Assembly (NCBI RefSeq): GCF_018294505.1
Contig: NC_057801.1
Location: forward strand, 843,815,465-843,879,464
Length of the DNA: 64,000 nucleotides
Source: Triticum aestivum
Taxonomy: Eukaryota; Streptophyta; Magnoliopsida; Poales; Poaceae
Direction: 5' to 3'
Positions 33,732-44,134 of the stretch are shown here, piece by piece. The position numbers were made by a program, and so were the translations under genes. Every line of letters starts with the position of its first letter. The first letter of the stretch is position 1. Below the pieces are notes generated by a model. That model saw nothing but the letters and a program-made list of their open reading frames with translations, had not been told where the DNA came from and searched no databases.

Positions 33732-35135
33732 ATTAGTATCCATCCCAATTTTATTGAAGTTATAAGAGACCGTATTTGCAAGAATGAATTTTTCAATCTC
33801 GTGCCTAGAAGTATTGTCATTGAGAATTTATATGCAAAATCCATTAAAAATTCTAAGTGTTTAATCGAAGAATTGGAGGATAAAGATGACAAAACATAGA
33901 TCCTTCACGTTATGCCTAGCTAGGGGCGTAAAACGATAGCGCTCGTTGGGAGGCAACCCAACTTGTATCTTTTTGCTTTTTGGTTTTCTTGTTGTTTTCA
34001 ATAAAATACCTAATTATGCCTCTGGTTAGATGTGTATTTGTGGTTTAAATTAGTGTTTTGCCAAGCAAGGCCTTTGGGATGATTTGGGTGAGAGTTGATT
34101 TGATCTTGCTGAAAAACAGATTTTTTTTGCGCTAACAAAAATATTTTTCATTTTTAACAGAAGAGTGATTTTGAGTTGATTCTTTTTGCATAAGATTAAT
34201 AAACAAATTATTCACGTCGTCCTAGTTTTTCAGAATTTTTGGAGTTACAGAAGTATTCGAAGTAGTCAGATTGCTACAGACTGTTCTGTTTTTTACAAAT
34301 TCTGTTTGTTTGTTTTTGCGTTGTGTGCTTGTTTTGATGATTCTATGGTTTTATTTGAAGAGTTTTTGCCATAATAAGTTGGAATACAGTAGATATAATG
34401 CAAAAATAAAATATGCATGGGTTTGCAACAGTACTTATAGTAGTGGTTTGCTCTCTTATACTAACGGATCTCACGAAGGTTTTGTTGAGTATTGTGTGAT
34501 TGAAGTTTTCAGGTTTTGGGCGATCTCACGATGGGTGAAGGAATAAGGATTAGAAAAAGGCTAAGCTTGGGGATGCCCGATGCACCCCAACATAATATTC
34601 AAGAAGTAGCAACAAACTAAGCTTGGGGATACCCCCGAGTGGCATCCCCTCTTTCTTCTAACAACCGTCGGTATTTTACTTGGAGCTATATTTTTATTCG
34701 TCACATATTATGAGTTTTGCTTGGAGCGTCTTGTGTGGTATGAGTCTTTGCTTGTTTTGCTTTGTGTTTTAAGTCTTGAATCCTTACTGGACACACGTGT
34801 TTGAGAGGGCCAAAAATTATGCTATGCTTGCTCCTATGCTTCACTTAAATTTTTAGAGCCATGGAATTGCTCTAGTGCTTCACTTATATCTTGTGGAGCA
34901 CGGTGTGCTTTGTTATTTTTGAAGAAATGCTCTCATGCTTCACTTAGATTTATTTGGGAGTTAGTAAATTTTTTAAGAAATCCTCTCTTGCTTCACTTAG
35001 ATTATTCTCATGTTCTTCACTTATATTTGTTTGAGTTTTATAAAAGCTTTTTAGTTCATTCTTATTGCTATTAGAGTTTTATAAAAGCTTTTTAGTTCAT
35101 TCTTTTTGCTATTAGTTCATCATTTGAGCTAAATG
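33732..35135. other. Non-coding gypsy tail
   Basis: AT-rich sequence with reiterated short segments such as TGCTTCACTTAGAT at 34820-35030 and a duplicated GTTTTATAAAAGCTTTTTAG at 35035-35095. No coding sequence is seen. Confidence 0.6.
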
Positions 35136-35139
35136 ACCC

Positions 35140-35680
35140 TCAGGTTGAAAAGCACTACAAATGAACTCCGAAAAGGTTGAAAGTTGGCATGGTATCATCA
35201 TTTCACCCACATAGCATGTGCTAAAAATTTGAGAGGGTTACGGCAAAAACTAGATGCGGTTCGTGTATAAAATGGACAATTTCTTTTGAAGTATCAGGGT
35301 TACAGACGAAAACTCATCTCTTACAAAGGGATTACATTTTTTTGAACTTATTTCAACTCCAAAATTTTTGTGTGTTCATCATGCACCATTCAAAGCCACA
35401 TCATCAATTTTCAACCCTTTCTGACTTCATTAGGTATTTTTCATGCATTTACTAATTTTTTGCAAAACAACCCTGAAATTGAAAAGCACTACAAATGAAC
35501 TCTAAAAAGGTTGAAAGTTGGCATGGTATCATCATTTCACCCACATTGGATGTGCTAAAAACATTGAGAGCATTATAGCAAAAGCTTGATGCACTTCGTG
35601 TACAAAATGCACAATCTCTTTTGAAGTATCAGATTTCGGACGAAAACTCATCTACTACAAAGGAATTTCATTTTTTCTTC
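35140..35680. repeat. Two direct repeats internal to the CACTA element
   Basis: The unit starting near 35150 (AAAAGCACTACAAATGAACT) recurs near 35480 with high similarity, including GGCATGGTATCATCATTTCA in both. This kind of 3' non-coding repeat is common in large Triticeae CACTA elements. Confidence 0.75.
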
Positions 35681-35810
35681 GCGTAATCTAAGCCATCATC
35701 AGAATAGTTGTGGAGAGAAAGTCTTCACTTTTTCTTTGCGTCTGTCCCTTGCTTATTGCGCCGTAACCAAGGATAATCTTCATGGTTTAATAGGATCATT
35801 GGGTCAGCCT

Positions 35811-38800
35811 TCACTTTGAAGGAAGGAATTTCATTAAACTTTTCAAATTTTCAGATATGTCTGTCTTGCCCTCCACTCCCATGATGTCTCTTTTCCCTAA
35901 AAGAACTACGTGGTGCTTTGGCTCATCGTATGATGTATTCGCTTCCTTATCTTTTCTTTTTCTCGGTTTGGTAGACATGTCCTTCACGTAGAAAACTTGC
36001 GCCACGTCATTGGCTAGGACGAATGGTTCGTCTGCGTACCCAAGATTTTTCAGATGCACTGTTGTCATTCCGTACTACGGGTTTACCTGTACCCCGCCTC
36101 CTGACAGATTGACCCATTTTCACGAAAACAAAGGGACCTTAAAATCATGTCCATAGTCAAGTTCCCATATGTCCACTATGTAACCATAATATGTGTCCTT
36201 TCCCCTGTTGGTTGGTGCATCAAAGCGGACACCACTGTTTTGATTGGTGCTCTTTTGATCTTAGGCGATCGTGTAAAATGTATTCCCATTTATCTCATAC
36301 CCTTTGTAAGTCAATATAGTCGAAGATGGTCCCCTGGCCAACGAGTACGACTCATCTCCAACAATGTTGTCACCCATGAGATGTGTTTGCAACCAACTGC
36401 CGAAAGTCCCGATGTGTTCACATGTAATCTAGTCGTCACACTGCTCCGGGTGCTTGAGCGCAAAATATTCTTGTGTTCATTGACATATGGGTTTACCAAG
36501 ATAGAATTCTGTAGAACTTTGTAGTGTGCTTGAGCCCAAAAATGCCCGTCCCTACATATTATTGAGTCCGCTCCTAGCGTGAGTTTTCCATTCAGTCTTC
36601 CCTCATACCGCGATTGAGGGAGACCAATCTTCTTTAGGTCAGGAATGAAGCCAACACAAAACCTGATGACCTCCTCTGTTTGATGGCCCGTGGAGATGCT
36701 TCCTTTTGGCCTAGCATGGTTACGAACATATTTTTTTAAGACTCCCATGAACCTCTCAAAGAGGAATATATTGTGTAGAAATACAGGACCTAGAATGGCA
36801 ATCTCGTCGACTAGATGAACTAGGACATGCATCATGATATTGAAGAAGGATGGTGGGAACACCAGCTCGAAACTAAGAAGACATTGCACCAAATCATTCT
36901 TTAACCTTGGTAGGATTTCTGGATCGATTACCTTCTGAGAGATTGCATTGAGGAATGCACATAGCTTCACAATGGCTAATCAAACATTTTCTGGTAGAAG
37001 CCGCCTCAATGCAACTAGAAGTAGTTGCGTCATAATCCTGTGGCAGTCATGGGACTAGGTTCCGGAACTTTCTCTCTGGGATATTTATTATTCCCTTTAT
37101 ATTGGACGAGAAGCCAGACGGGACCTTCATACTGAGAAGGCATTCAAAGAAGATTTCCTTATCTTCTTTGGTAAGAGCGCAGCTGGCAGGACCTTCATAC
37201 TTCTTTGGATGCATGCCATCTTTTTCGTGCACACGTTACTCCTCCTCCCGTGCCTCTAGTGTATCTTTTGTCTTCCCATACACGCGCAAGAAGCCTAGTA
37301 GGTTCACGCAAAGATTCTTCATCATGTGCATCACGTCGATTGCAGATTGGACCTCTAGGTCATTCCAATAGGGTAGGTCCCAAAATATATATTTCTTCTT
37401 CCACATTGGTGCGTGTCCCTCAGCGTCATTCAGAACAGATTGTCCGCCAGGACCCTTTCCAAAGATTACATGTAAATCCTTGACTATATCAAGTATGTGA
37501 TCACTGGTACGGAGGGCGGGCTTCTTCCGGTGATATGACTCACCTTTGAAATGCTTGCCTTTCTTTCGACATTGATGGTTGGTCGGAAGAAATTGACGAT
37601 GTCCTAGGTACAAATTCTTCCTCCATTTCTCCAAATATATACTATCGGTGTCATCTAAGCAGTATGTGCATGCGTGGTATCCCTTGTTTGTCTGTCCTGA
37701 AAGGTTACCGAGAGCAGGCCAATCATTGATGGTTACAAACAGTAATGCATGCAGGTCAAATTCCTGCAGTTTGTGCTCATCCCACACACCTACACCTTTT
37801 CCATTCCACAGCTGTAAAAGTTCTTGAACTAATGGCCTTAGGTACACATTAATGTCGTTTCCGGGTTGCTTAGGGCCTTGGATGAGCACTGGCATCATAA
37901 TGAACTTCCGCTTCATGCACAACCAAGGAGGAAGGTTATAGATACATAGAGTCACAGGCCAGGTGCTATGATTGTTGCTCTGCTCCCCAGAAGGATTAAT
38001 GCCATTTGTGCTTAACCCAAACCAAACGTTTCTTGCGTCACCTGCAGAGTCCCCCCCCCCGCCACCTTCTCTCTATTTTTCTCCACTGCGACACGTCAGC
38101 GGGTGCTCTCAACTTCTCGTTTTTCTTACGGTCCTCTTTGTGCCATCGCATCAACTTGTCATGCTCTTTGTTTTTGAACAGATGTTTCAACCATGGTATT
38201 ATAGGTGCATACCACATCACCTTGACAGGAACCCTCTTCCTGGGGTGCTCGCCCTCAACATCACTAGGGTCATCTCGTCTGATCTTATACCGCAATGCAC
38301 CGCATACTAGGCATGCGTTCAAATCCTCGTACGCACCACGGTAGAGGATGTAGTTATTAGGGCACGCATGTATCTTCTGCACCTCCAATCCTAGATGGCA
38401 TAGAACCTTCTTTGCTTCGTACGTACTGTTTGGCAATTCGTTATCCTTTGGAAGCTTCTTCTTCATTATTTTCAGCAGCTTCCCAAATCCGTTGTCAGAT
38501 ACACCATTGTCTGTCTTCCATTGCAGCAATTCCAGTGTGGTACCGAGCTTTGTGTTGTCATCTTCGCAATTTGGGTACAACCCTTTTTTGTGATCCTCTA
38601 ACATGTGATCGAACTTCAAATTCTCCCGTTCACTTTGGCATTGTCTCTTTGCATCAACAATGACCCGGCAAAGATCATCATCGGGCACATCGTCTGGTTC
38701 CTCTTGATGTTCAGCTTCCCCCGTTGTAGTATCACCATATTCAGGTGGATAGTTGTCATCATCCTCTTCTTCTTCGTTGTCTTCCATCATGACCCCTCTT

Positions 38801-39010
38801 TCTCCGTGCTTGGTCCAGACATTATAGTGTGGCATGAAACCCTTGTCAAGCAAGTGGACGTGAAGGGTTTTCGAGTCAGAGTAACCCTTCATATTCCCAC
38901 AGATAGTACATGGACAATACATAAAACCATTCTGCTTGTTTGCCTCAGCCACTTCGAGAAAATTATGCAGGCCCTTAATGTACTCGGAGGTGCGTCTATC
39001 ACAGAGTTAC
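35811..39010 (-). pseudogene. TNP2-type CACTA transposase, broken
   Basis: Reading leftward, the transposase-associated domain comes first (about 39010-38700; SEYIKGLHNF then FMYCPCTICGN). An acidic spacer and the conserved block CPNNYILYRGAYEDLNACLVCGALRY (in two parts) follow. The Transposase_21 core is at 37955-37236, with GNLSGQTNKGYHACTYC and SAIDVMHMMKNLCVNLLGFL. A DUF4218-like part is at 36970-36311 and a DUF4216-like tail at 36068-35811 (FVLANDVAQVFYVKDMS). Frameshifts near 38040 and 36310 and stops near 37045 and 36975 separate the blocks. The start is also damaged by a stop just upstream of about 39003. Domain names are from memory of the family. Confidence 0.85.
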
Positions 39011-39241
39011 ATAAACGGTTCATCTGCGTGCTTTATATATAATTAAGTGTGTCAAAAACCATTATAGAACATCATGAATAGAGAAGTGACCAAATTAATA
39101 GAAGTTCATCATCACATTAAAACCAAAGTACAGTAGTGATCAAATGTTATTATTGAAAAAATAAATACATAAAGTTCATACATAGTTATCATTGAACAAC
39201 ATATAGCTCTTTAGAGCATGTAATTAAAACATACATTGAAA

Positions 39242-39436
39242 CTATGTAAAACATTTAAATGCAACAACAAATGCGATCATAATCGCAACTAAGATAGCAA
39301 TTGATCCGGCGGCATAATGATACCAAGCCTCAGTATGAATGGCATATTTTCTAATCTTTCTAATCTTCAAGCGCATTGCATCCATCTTAATCTTGTGATC
39401 ATCAACGACATCCGCAACATGCAACTCCAATTTCAT
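39242..39436 (-). pseudogene. Membrane-tailed CACTA accessory ORF fragment
   Basis: This 64-residue frame has a basic, coiled-coil-like stretch (KIKMDAMRLKIRKIRKYA) followed by a hydrophobic tail (SIAILVAIMIAFVVAFKCF) that looks like a single membrane-spanning helix. From memory, similar C-terminal tails occur in a second gene of Triticeae CACTA elements upstream of the transposase. The upstream exons are not resolved, although a possible donor site (GTGAGCC on the minus strand) lies near 39770. Confidence 0.5.
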
Positions 39437-39906
39437 ATTCTCCTCCTCAAGTTTTTCAATTTTTCAAGTAAATTTTTTCTTTTTCAACTAAATTTAACCA
39501 ATCAACAAGAGGGTCGGTTGGAATTTCCGATTCACATACCTCCTAGATAAAAACATCTATGTCACGTTGGCCCGCATAATTTTCATAAACACTAAATGAA
39601 AAAAAGTTATAAAAGATAATATACCACATCCGAATCATATAGACAGGACGAGGGCCGACAGGGTATATAATAACAAACAATAACAAAAGTAAGAAAACTA
39701 TACAAGTATCTATCTAAATCATACAAGTAAGAATTTTTTTAGAAAGAAGATAAGAACAAGAGGCTCACCACGGTGGTGCCGGCGACGAAATCGGCGAGGG
39801 CGATCGATGACAGTGAGGACGGGGACAGGACAGGACGGACCGCCAAACCTAGACAAATCTTGAGGAAAATGGAGGTTGGAGGTCGAGCTTGGAGAGGAGA
39901 AAGCTT
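39437..39906. other. CACTA 5' non-coding or exon sequence
   Basis: AT-rich DNA to about 39760, then a GC-richer segment (39770-39890) that probably holds a first exon of the CACTA gene on the minus strand. CTT at 39904-39906 is the target duplication of the nested element. No intact gene is visible. Confidence 0.5.
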
Positions 39907-41018
39907 CACTACTAGGGAAAAGCTTATAGGCAGACGCTTACTAGTAGCGAGGGTTTATAACCCTCGCTACTGCTACTTACTAGTAGCGCGGGTTTTTACC
40001 CCTCGCTACTACTAAGTTGATACTAGTAGCGCGGGTTTTTCACCCGCGCTACTACTAAGCGGTCTCTACCGTGCCCTCCCAGGACATGCCATAGTAGTAG
40101 CGAGGGGTACAAACCCGCGCTACTACTAAGTTGATAGTAGTAGCGCGGTTTTATACCCCTCGCTACTACTAAGTATGAGGTAGGTGAAATCCCCATATCC
40201 TCGGCCGAATACCTCCTCTCTCCCTCACTTTTCCCCTCTCTCACTTTCCTCGTCTCTCCCTCATACTCCAACGGTGGCCGCCGCTGGTACACTCTGCTTT
40301 CTTCCCCCCCTCCCTCTCCGAGATCCCTCCGGTGGGCGGTCGCCATAGCTCCTCGCCGCTGCCAAGATGCGGAAGCGCGACCTCGGCATCCTCCTCCTCG
40401 CCACCTTCACCGTCTTCTTCTTGCTCCAGGTGACCCCTCCTCCTCCACATCTCTGATTTAATCCAGAACCCTAGCTGACCCATCCCCCTCCTCCTCCGGC
40501 AGCACAAGGGCGACTTCTCGTTCCGGGAGGTGTGGTACCACCTGTCGGACGACGGGTTCCCGATCAAGCACAACATGGACAGCCTCCCGCCGCCGATCGT
40601 CGCCGACCTCAACAGCGACGGTCGCCGCGAGGTGCTGCTTCCCACACACGATGCCATGATCCAGGTCCTCCAGCTCCCGGCCCACGCCAGGCTGGCCTCC
40701 GCAGCCGCCCTCGACGGCTTTCGCGAGGCACGCATCATGGCCGAGATCTCCCTACTCCCGGCCAACGTGCGCGCGTCATGGGGTCGAGATTTTTTTTGTT
40801 TTTCAAATTAATAGTAGTAGCGCGGGTCACAGACACACGCTACAAATAGTTAGTAGTAGCGCGTGTCGAACCCGCGCTACTACTAACACACGTACTAGTA
40901 GCGTGGGATGGACCATACTACTACTACTAGTTAGCTGTAGCACCGCAGTAGTAGTGCAGGCACCCGTGCTACTACTAGCTTTTAACCTGCGCTACTACTA
41001 GGCTTTTTCCTAGTAGTG
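39907..41018. mobile_element. Non-autonomous, gene-capturing CACTA element (Pack-CACTA)
   Basis: The element begins CACTACTAGGGAAAAGC and ends TTTTTCCTAGTAGTG, and is flanked by the 3-bp duplication CTT (39904-39906 and 41019-41021). Subterminal regions (39940-40175 and 40812-41005) carry many copies, in both orientations, of TAGTAGCGCGGGTTT and its complement CCCGCGCTACTACTA. Between them, 40180-40780 is GC-rich and has a gene-like structure with an intron. No transposase is encoded, so it depends on a CACTA transposase supplied in trans. Confidence 0.9.
40185..40778 (+). pseudogene. Captured 5' fragment of a host FG-GAP-repeat membrane protein gene
   Basis: A CT-rich 5' leader leads to ATG at 40367. 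Exon 1 (40367-40429, 21 codons) begins MRKRDLGILLL and encodes a basic start plus a hydrophobic helix, a signal anchor. It ends at a GT donor. A 73-bp intron ends in CAG, and exon 2 (from 40503) continues HKGDFSFREVWYHLSDDG, then PPPIVADLNSDGRREVLLPT and DAMIQVLQ, an FG-GAP-like block. From memory this resembles the N-terminus of plant FG-GAP proteins of the Arabidopsis At3g51050 (NERD1) type. The host-derived part stops near 40778, and the frame runs into transposon sequence and ends at TAA 40809-40811, giving a truncated chimera. Retention of the intron shows capture at DNA level. Confidence 0.8.
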
Positions 41019-41137
41019 CTTAAGTGTGGCTCGGGCATTTCATCGAACACCTCATGTGCAAGGAGGTGAGAGCTAGAGCAACACACACCTCTCCCACACA
41101 GCCGGCAAAAGAAATAGAGCACTGAGCGGGCAGGGAC

Positions 41138-41153
41138 GCGAGTATATATATGG
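41138..41153 (-). promoter_or_regulatory. TATA-like element of the large CACTA
   Basis: The minus strand reads CCCATATATATACTCG here, about 300 bp inside the transposon 5' end. Its position and orientation fit the promoter of the leftward transposase gene. Confidence 0.5.
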
Positions 41154-41154
41154 G

Positions 41155-41451
41155 CTTCTCTTTAGTCCTGTTTTGTGGCTAAAACCAGGACTAAAGGGGA
41201 ACCTTTGGTCCCGGTTCCGGCCACCAACCAAGGATAAAGGTTTTGTGCCAGGAGCGAGGCCCATTGGTCCCTGTTCGTGTCTGGAACCGAGACCAAAAGT
41301 GCCAGACGAACCGGGACCAATGGCCCCCGAGGCCCGGCCGGTGCCCTGGCCTCACGAACCGGGACTGATGCACCCTTTGGACCCGGTTCATAGTGAGCCG
41401 GGATTAATGCCCTTATCCTGGCCTCAACCAAAGCCTTGTTTTCTACTAGTG
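41155..41451 (-). repeat. Subterminal repeats and 5' terminus of the large CACTA
   Basis: The words GGTCCCGGTTC, AACCGGGACCAA and AACCAGGACTAAAG recur in both orientations over about 280 bp and finish in TTTTCTACTAGTG. Such clustered repeats are the transposase-binding region of CACTA elements. Those of the nested element are of a different type, so the two belong to different families. Confidence 0.75.
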
Positions 41452-43581
41452 GTCAGCTTATTGTTTTGGGTACCTCCTATTTGCGCGGACAGGTTTCGAG
41501 GGAAAGCTTTGTGCTTTGGCATCAACAATGGCAATGCCTATGTGTGTTGTGTCCCTCTTGAGAAGGTCATTGTGGTTATCCTCCACGTGCGAGGGCTCTA
41601 GGTGAAAACCATTCTATGTTTTTCATACTCGCGGCAGGGGTACCATGTTACACCATTACCCTCTTGGGGTCATCGTCCTGGAGATGGTGTACCTTCAACT
41701 CCGACTTATTTAGGCAGGCTTGGCTATTGACATGTTGCATCTTGGCTTTCAGCATGGGGCGTTTTGGGTTGTCTCTTTTCTTTTAAATGTGACTCCATCA
41801 TCATCGCTATTAGCTCGTACTGCTCACTAGCAGGATCGACGCTCCTCAGACCAAAGTGAGAGGGCAGAGGAACCTCTCCGGCGATAGTTTGGCAAGAGCT
41901 TTGTGGCACAATCCAGTGGTTTCTCATGGGGACGCGGGGCTGCTTTTCGTTGATGAACGCTGAGGGGATCTGGCTAGTGTTTGGTTTGTCCTGTGCCTGG
42001 CCCGACAATGAGGTCATGGCACAGAGTTGTGTGTGATGTGTTCTCTTACTTTTGATTTTTATTTTATTTTCTTTGTATCAAGGTTTTCTCATCACCTTAT
42101 ATCGTCTGGACGCTTGAATTTATCTTACAAGAGGGGCGAAAGCATGTTCCAAGAGAATATGAAGCTAGATTTGTGCAAGAAATGAGCGATGCTAGTAAGC
42201 AGGAGTACAAGGAAAGGGTCTGATGTGGCAAATCACATGGACGCATATCATACAACTTTCAAGTTGTTTAAACATAGGTTATGCAACTTTATAAATTTTA
42301 CTCATACTCTCAACAACCCTCTATCTAGATATTTTAGGGTACTATACTGTGTGCTAACACATCTGTTACACATAAATGTCGTCAACTATGTTAGAACTTG
42401 ACATAATTTTATTCTCTTCACTCTGTTTTGCTGATGTTGATAGGATTTGAATTTGATGGAAAGTATGTCAGTTGTGGAAGTGTCAAAAATCTAAGAAAAT
42501 GTCCACCATAAAGTATGATTTAGCAAATCATAAACGCATTTGCAATGATAGACATTGGAGTTCTATAACAAAAAATGTTTCTCAATGTTAAGTAGCAAAC
42601 TATTAATGTTATTACACAAGCACACAATATAGTTAATCATATATTAACAACATAAAGCACAATTGTGCTATGAAGCACACTCACCACAATAGTGTAAGTT
42701 CCATTTATTTAACTAGAAAAAGGTTATTTGGATGGCGCTTGATAGTATAGCAATACCAACCGATGAAATAAAATTGTGTCACGCATTTAAATCGAGCGAC
42801 AAGATCAGTAAGAGCGAGTAATCTTGAAAACATGAACTAACTTATCGACGATGATGCTTAAAAGGGTGTCACTGATCCTATGGTAAGCACTAGTTACTTT
42901 TGCATTTATAAATCTCTTTATTAATACTTCTTGCTTTATTGAGTTTACACATTTTCTTTGCTTATGTCTTTTGCTAACAATTGTTCCTATTTAGCTTCAC
43001 CCTTTCCATGACTAGGCCGCCTTGGACCGACCAAGAGTACATGTGAATAAGTGAAGTGGAACTGTGGAAGCGAGTTGGCAAAGAAGAAGGAAAAAGATGT
43101 GAAAATATCCACAAACTTGAAGAAGTCATGGGATGAAGGTAGAAGATTCTTCTCGCGTCCCAAATATGAACACGATCGTGCACGTCCAACTAACACCTAT
43201 GATTGCTAGCCGGTACGTTAGATACAACATCAGGAAATCCCATTTTGCAGTACATATTATAGTACAGACATATTTTCGTAGTCGCCCCCTCCTCCTTGGA
43301 AGGCTATACATGCGTAGATCATGAGGTACCAAAACATATCTGCAATGACCTGTAGAGTGATAGGTGCATAGCCAGACATCAGTTCAATGAGTCTTTGCAT
43401 CTAGCGGAGGTGGAGTTTCGTGAGCTTTTGAGAAAGCAAGCACGAAAGTGGGTGGTGGCGGGGAGGGGGTGCATTGGGGAGGATGTCTGTGAGGAGGAGC
43501 GGATGAGGAAGCATGAAACGGCTTCCTTTGCACAAGACTAAGATGAAGCACGTGACAAGAAGGGGAAATGGCACCATGTGA
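41452..43581. other. Unrecognised DNA between the CACTA element and copy 2
   Basis: This is about 2.1 kb with no mobile element or known gene that I can identify. A complete 97-codon frame on the minus strand (42017-41724) has ordinary composition but no motif I recognise. The last ~240 bp (43340-43581) is purine-rich and may already belong to the duplicated unit, because the matching part of copy 1 would lie left of the window. Confidence 0.4.
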
Positions 43582-44134
43582 CTTGATAGAGTCTTCTATT
43601 TAAGACATGTACTACCTAATGTGATGAACTTTCATTTGAGAAGCATGTGTTATTTATCTTTTTGAACTTGTGAACATGTTCATTTGTAAACCTCACTGCC
43701 GCCGACTCTGGCGTTACAAAGTTAAGTCTACAACCAACTTAGTAGGAAGTAGGCTTGAAATGGTACCACAGCCTTATCTGACAGTAGAATCCTAGCTACC
43801 CCTGAAAACCTTATCTCATTGAAGGTGGAACACAACCGGACCCTATCGAATTGTCAATGTCAGCAATATAGTGGTAAGCCTACCACCAACTTATTAGGCA
43901 GTATGACCGATGGTCGCACTCCACATGTACCGCCTACCAAGCTGGTGGTAGGGTATTAAGAGTGAACAAGGCACATTCCAGTGCTACCATACCAAGCATT
44001 AACATGCATGGTTGAGCGTACATATCCAGCATTAACAAGTTCAGAAAAAAAGAACATATAATTGACAAGATGATAGATCCATATACTTGACCAAAGTTCA
44101 TTTTAGTACAATAGCCGGCCCATTTCACGAGGCA
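43582..44134. other. 3' flank of Dof copy 2, with uninterrupted Copia target site
   Basis: It aligns with 1-386 joined to 5151-5343. The sequence GAGTGAACAAGGCAC near 43961-43975 is the unoccupied target of the copy 1 Copia. No gene is present. Confidence 0.85.

Larger units (their letters stand above)
32126..35135 (+). mobile_element. Decayed Ty3/gypsy-type LTR tail and 5' internal region
   Basis: Bases 32126-32880 resemble the downstream part of a Triticeae gypsy LTR of the Sabrina type, recalled by words such as CTAGATGCATGCTGGATAGC. They include a local duplication of about 30 bp (near 32136-32166 and 32209-32239). A degenerate tRNA-Asp-type primer site follows at 32884-32901, then gag-like fragments (33156-33731). 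The non-coding tail has GCTTGGGGATGCC and CGTTGGGAGGCAACCCAA. The LTR start is missing, and the remnant ends abruptly against CACTA sequence near 35135. Confidence 0.7.
35136..41451 (-). mobile_element. CACTA (En/Spm-type) transposon, 3' end truncated, with nested CACTA
   Basis: The 5' end is on the right: the minus strand starts CACTAGTAGAAAAC at 41451, followed by subterminal inverted repeats of the GGTCCCGGTTC type (41155-41440). A TATA-like CCCATATATATACTCG lies at about 41138-41153. The transposase reads leftward to about 35811. The interior ends with two direct copies of a ~310-bp repeat (35140-35440 and 35455-35680) sharing AAAGCACTACAAATGAACTC and GGTTGAAAGTTGGCATGGTA. No left terminus CTACTAGTG is seen, so the 3' end is missing. 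A second CACTA is inserted at 39907-41018. Confidence 0.82.

Noticed and set aside
40458..40765. Minus-strand frames over the captured FG-GAP fragment
   Set aside because: The plus strand has the ATG, a signal-anchor exon, GT-AG intron and FG-GAP-like motif. The minus frames are shadows of GC-rich codons.
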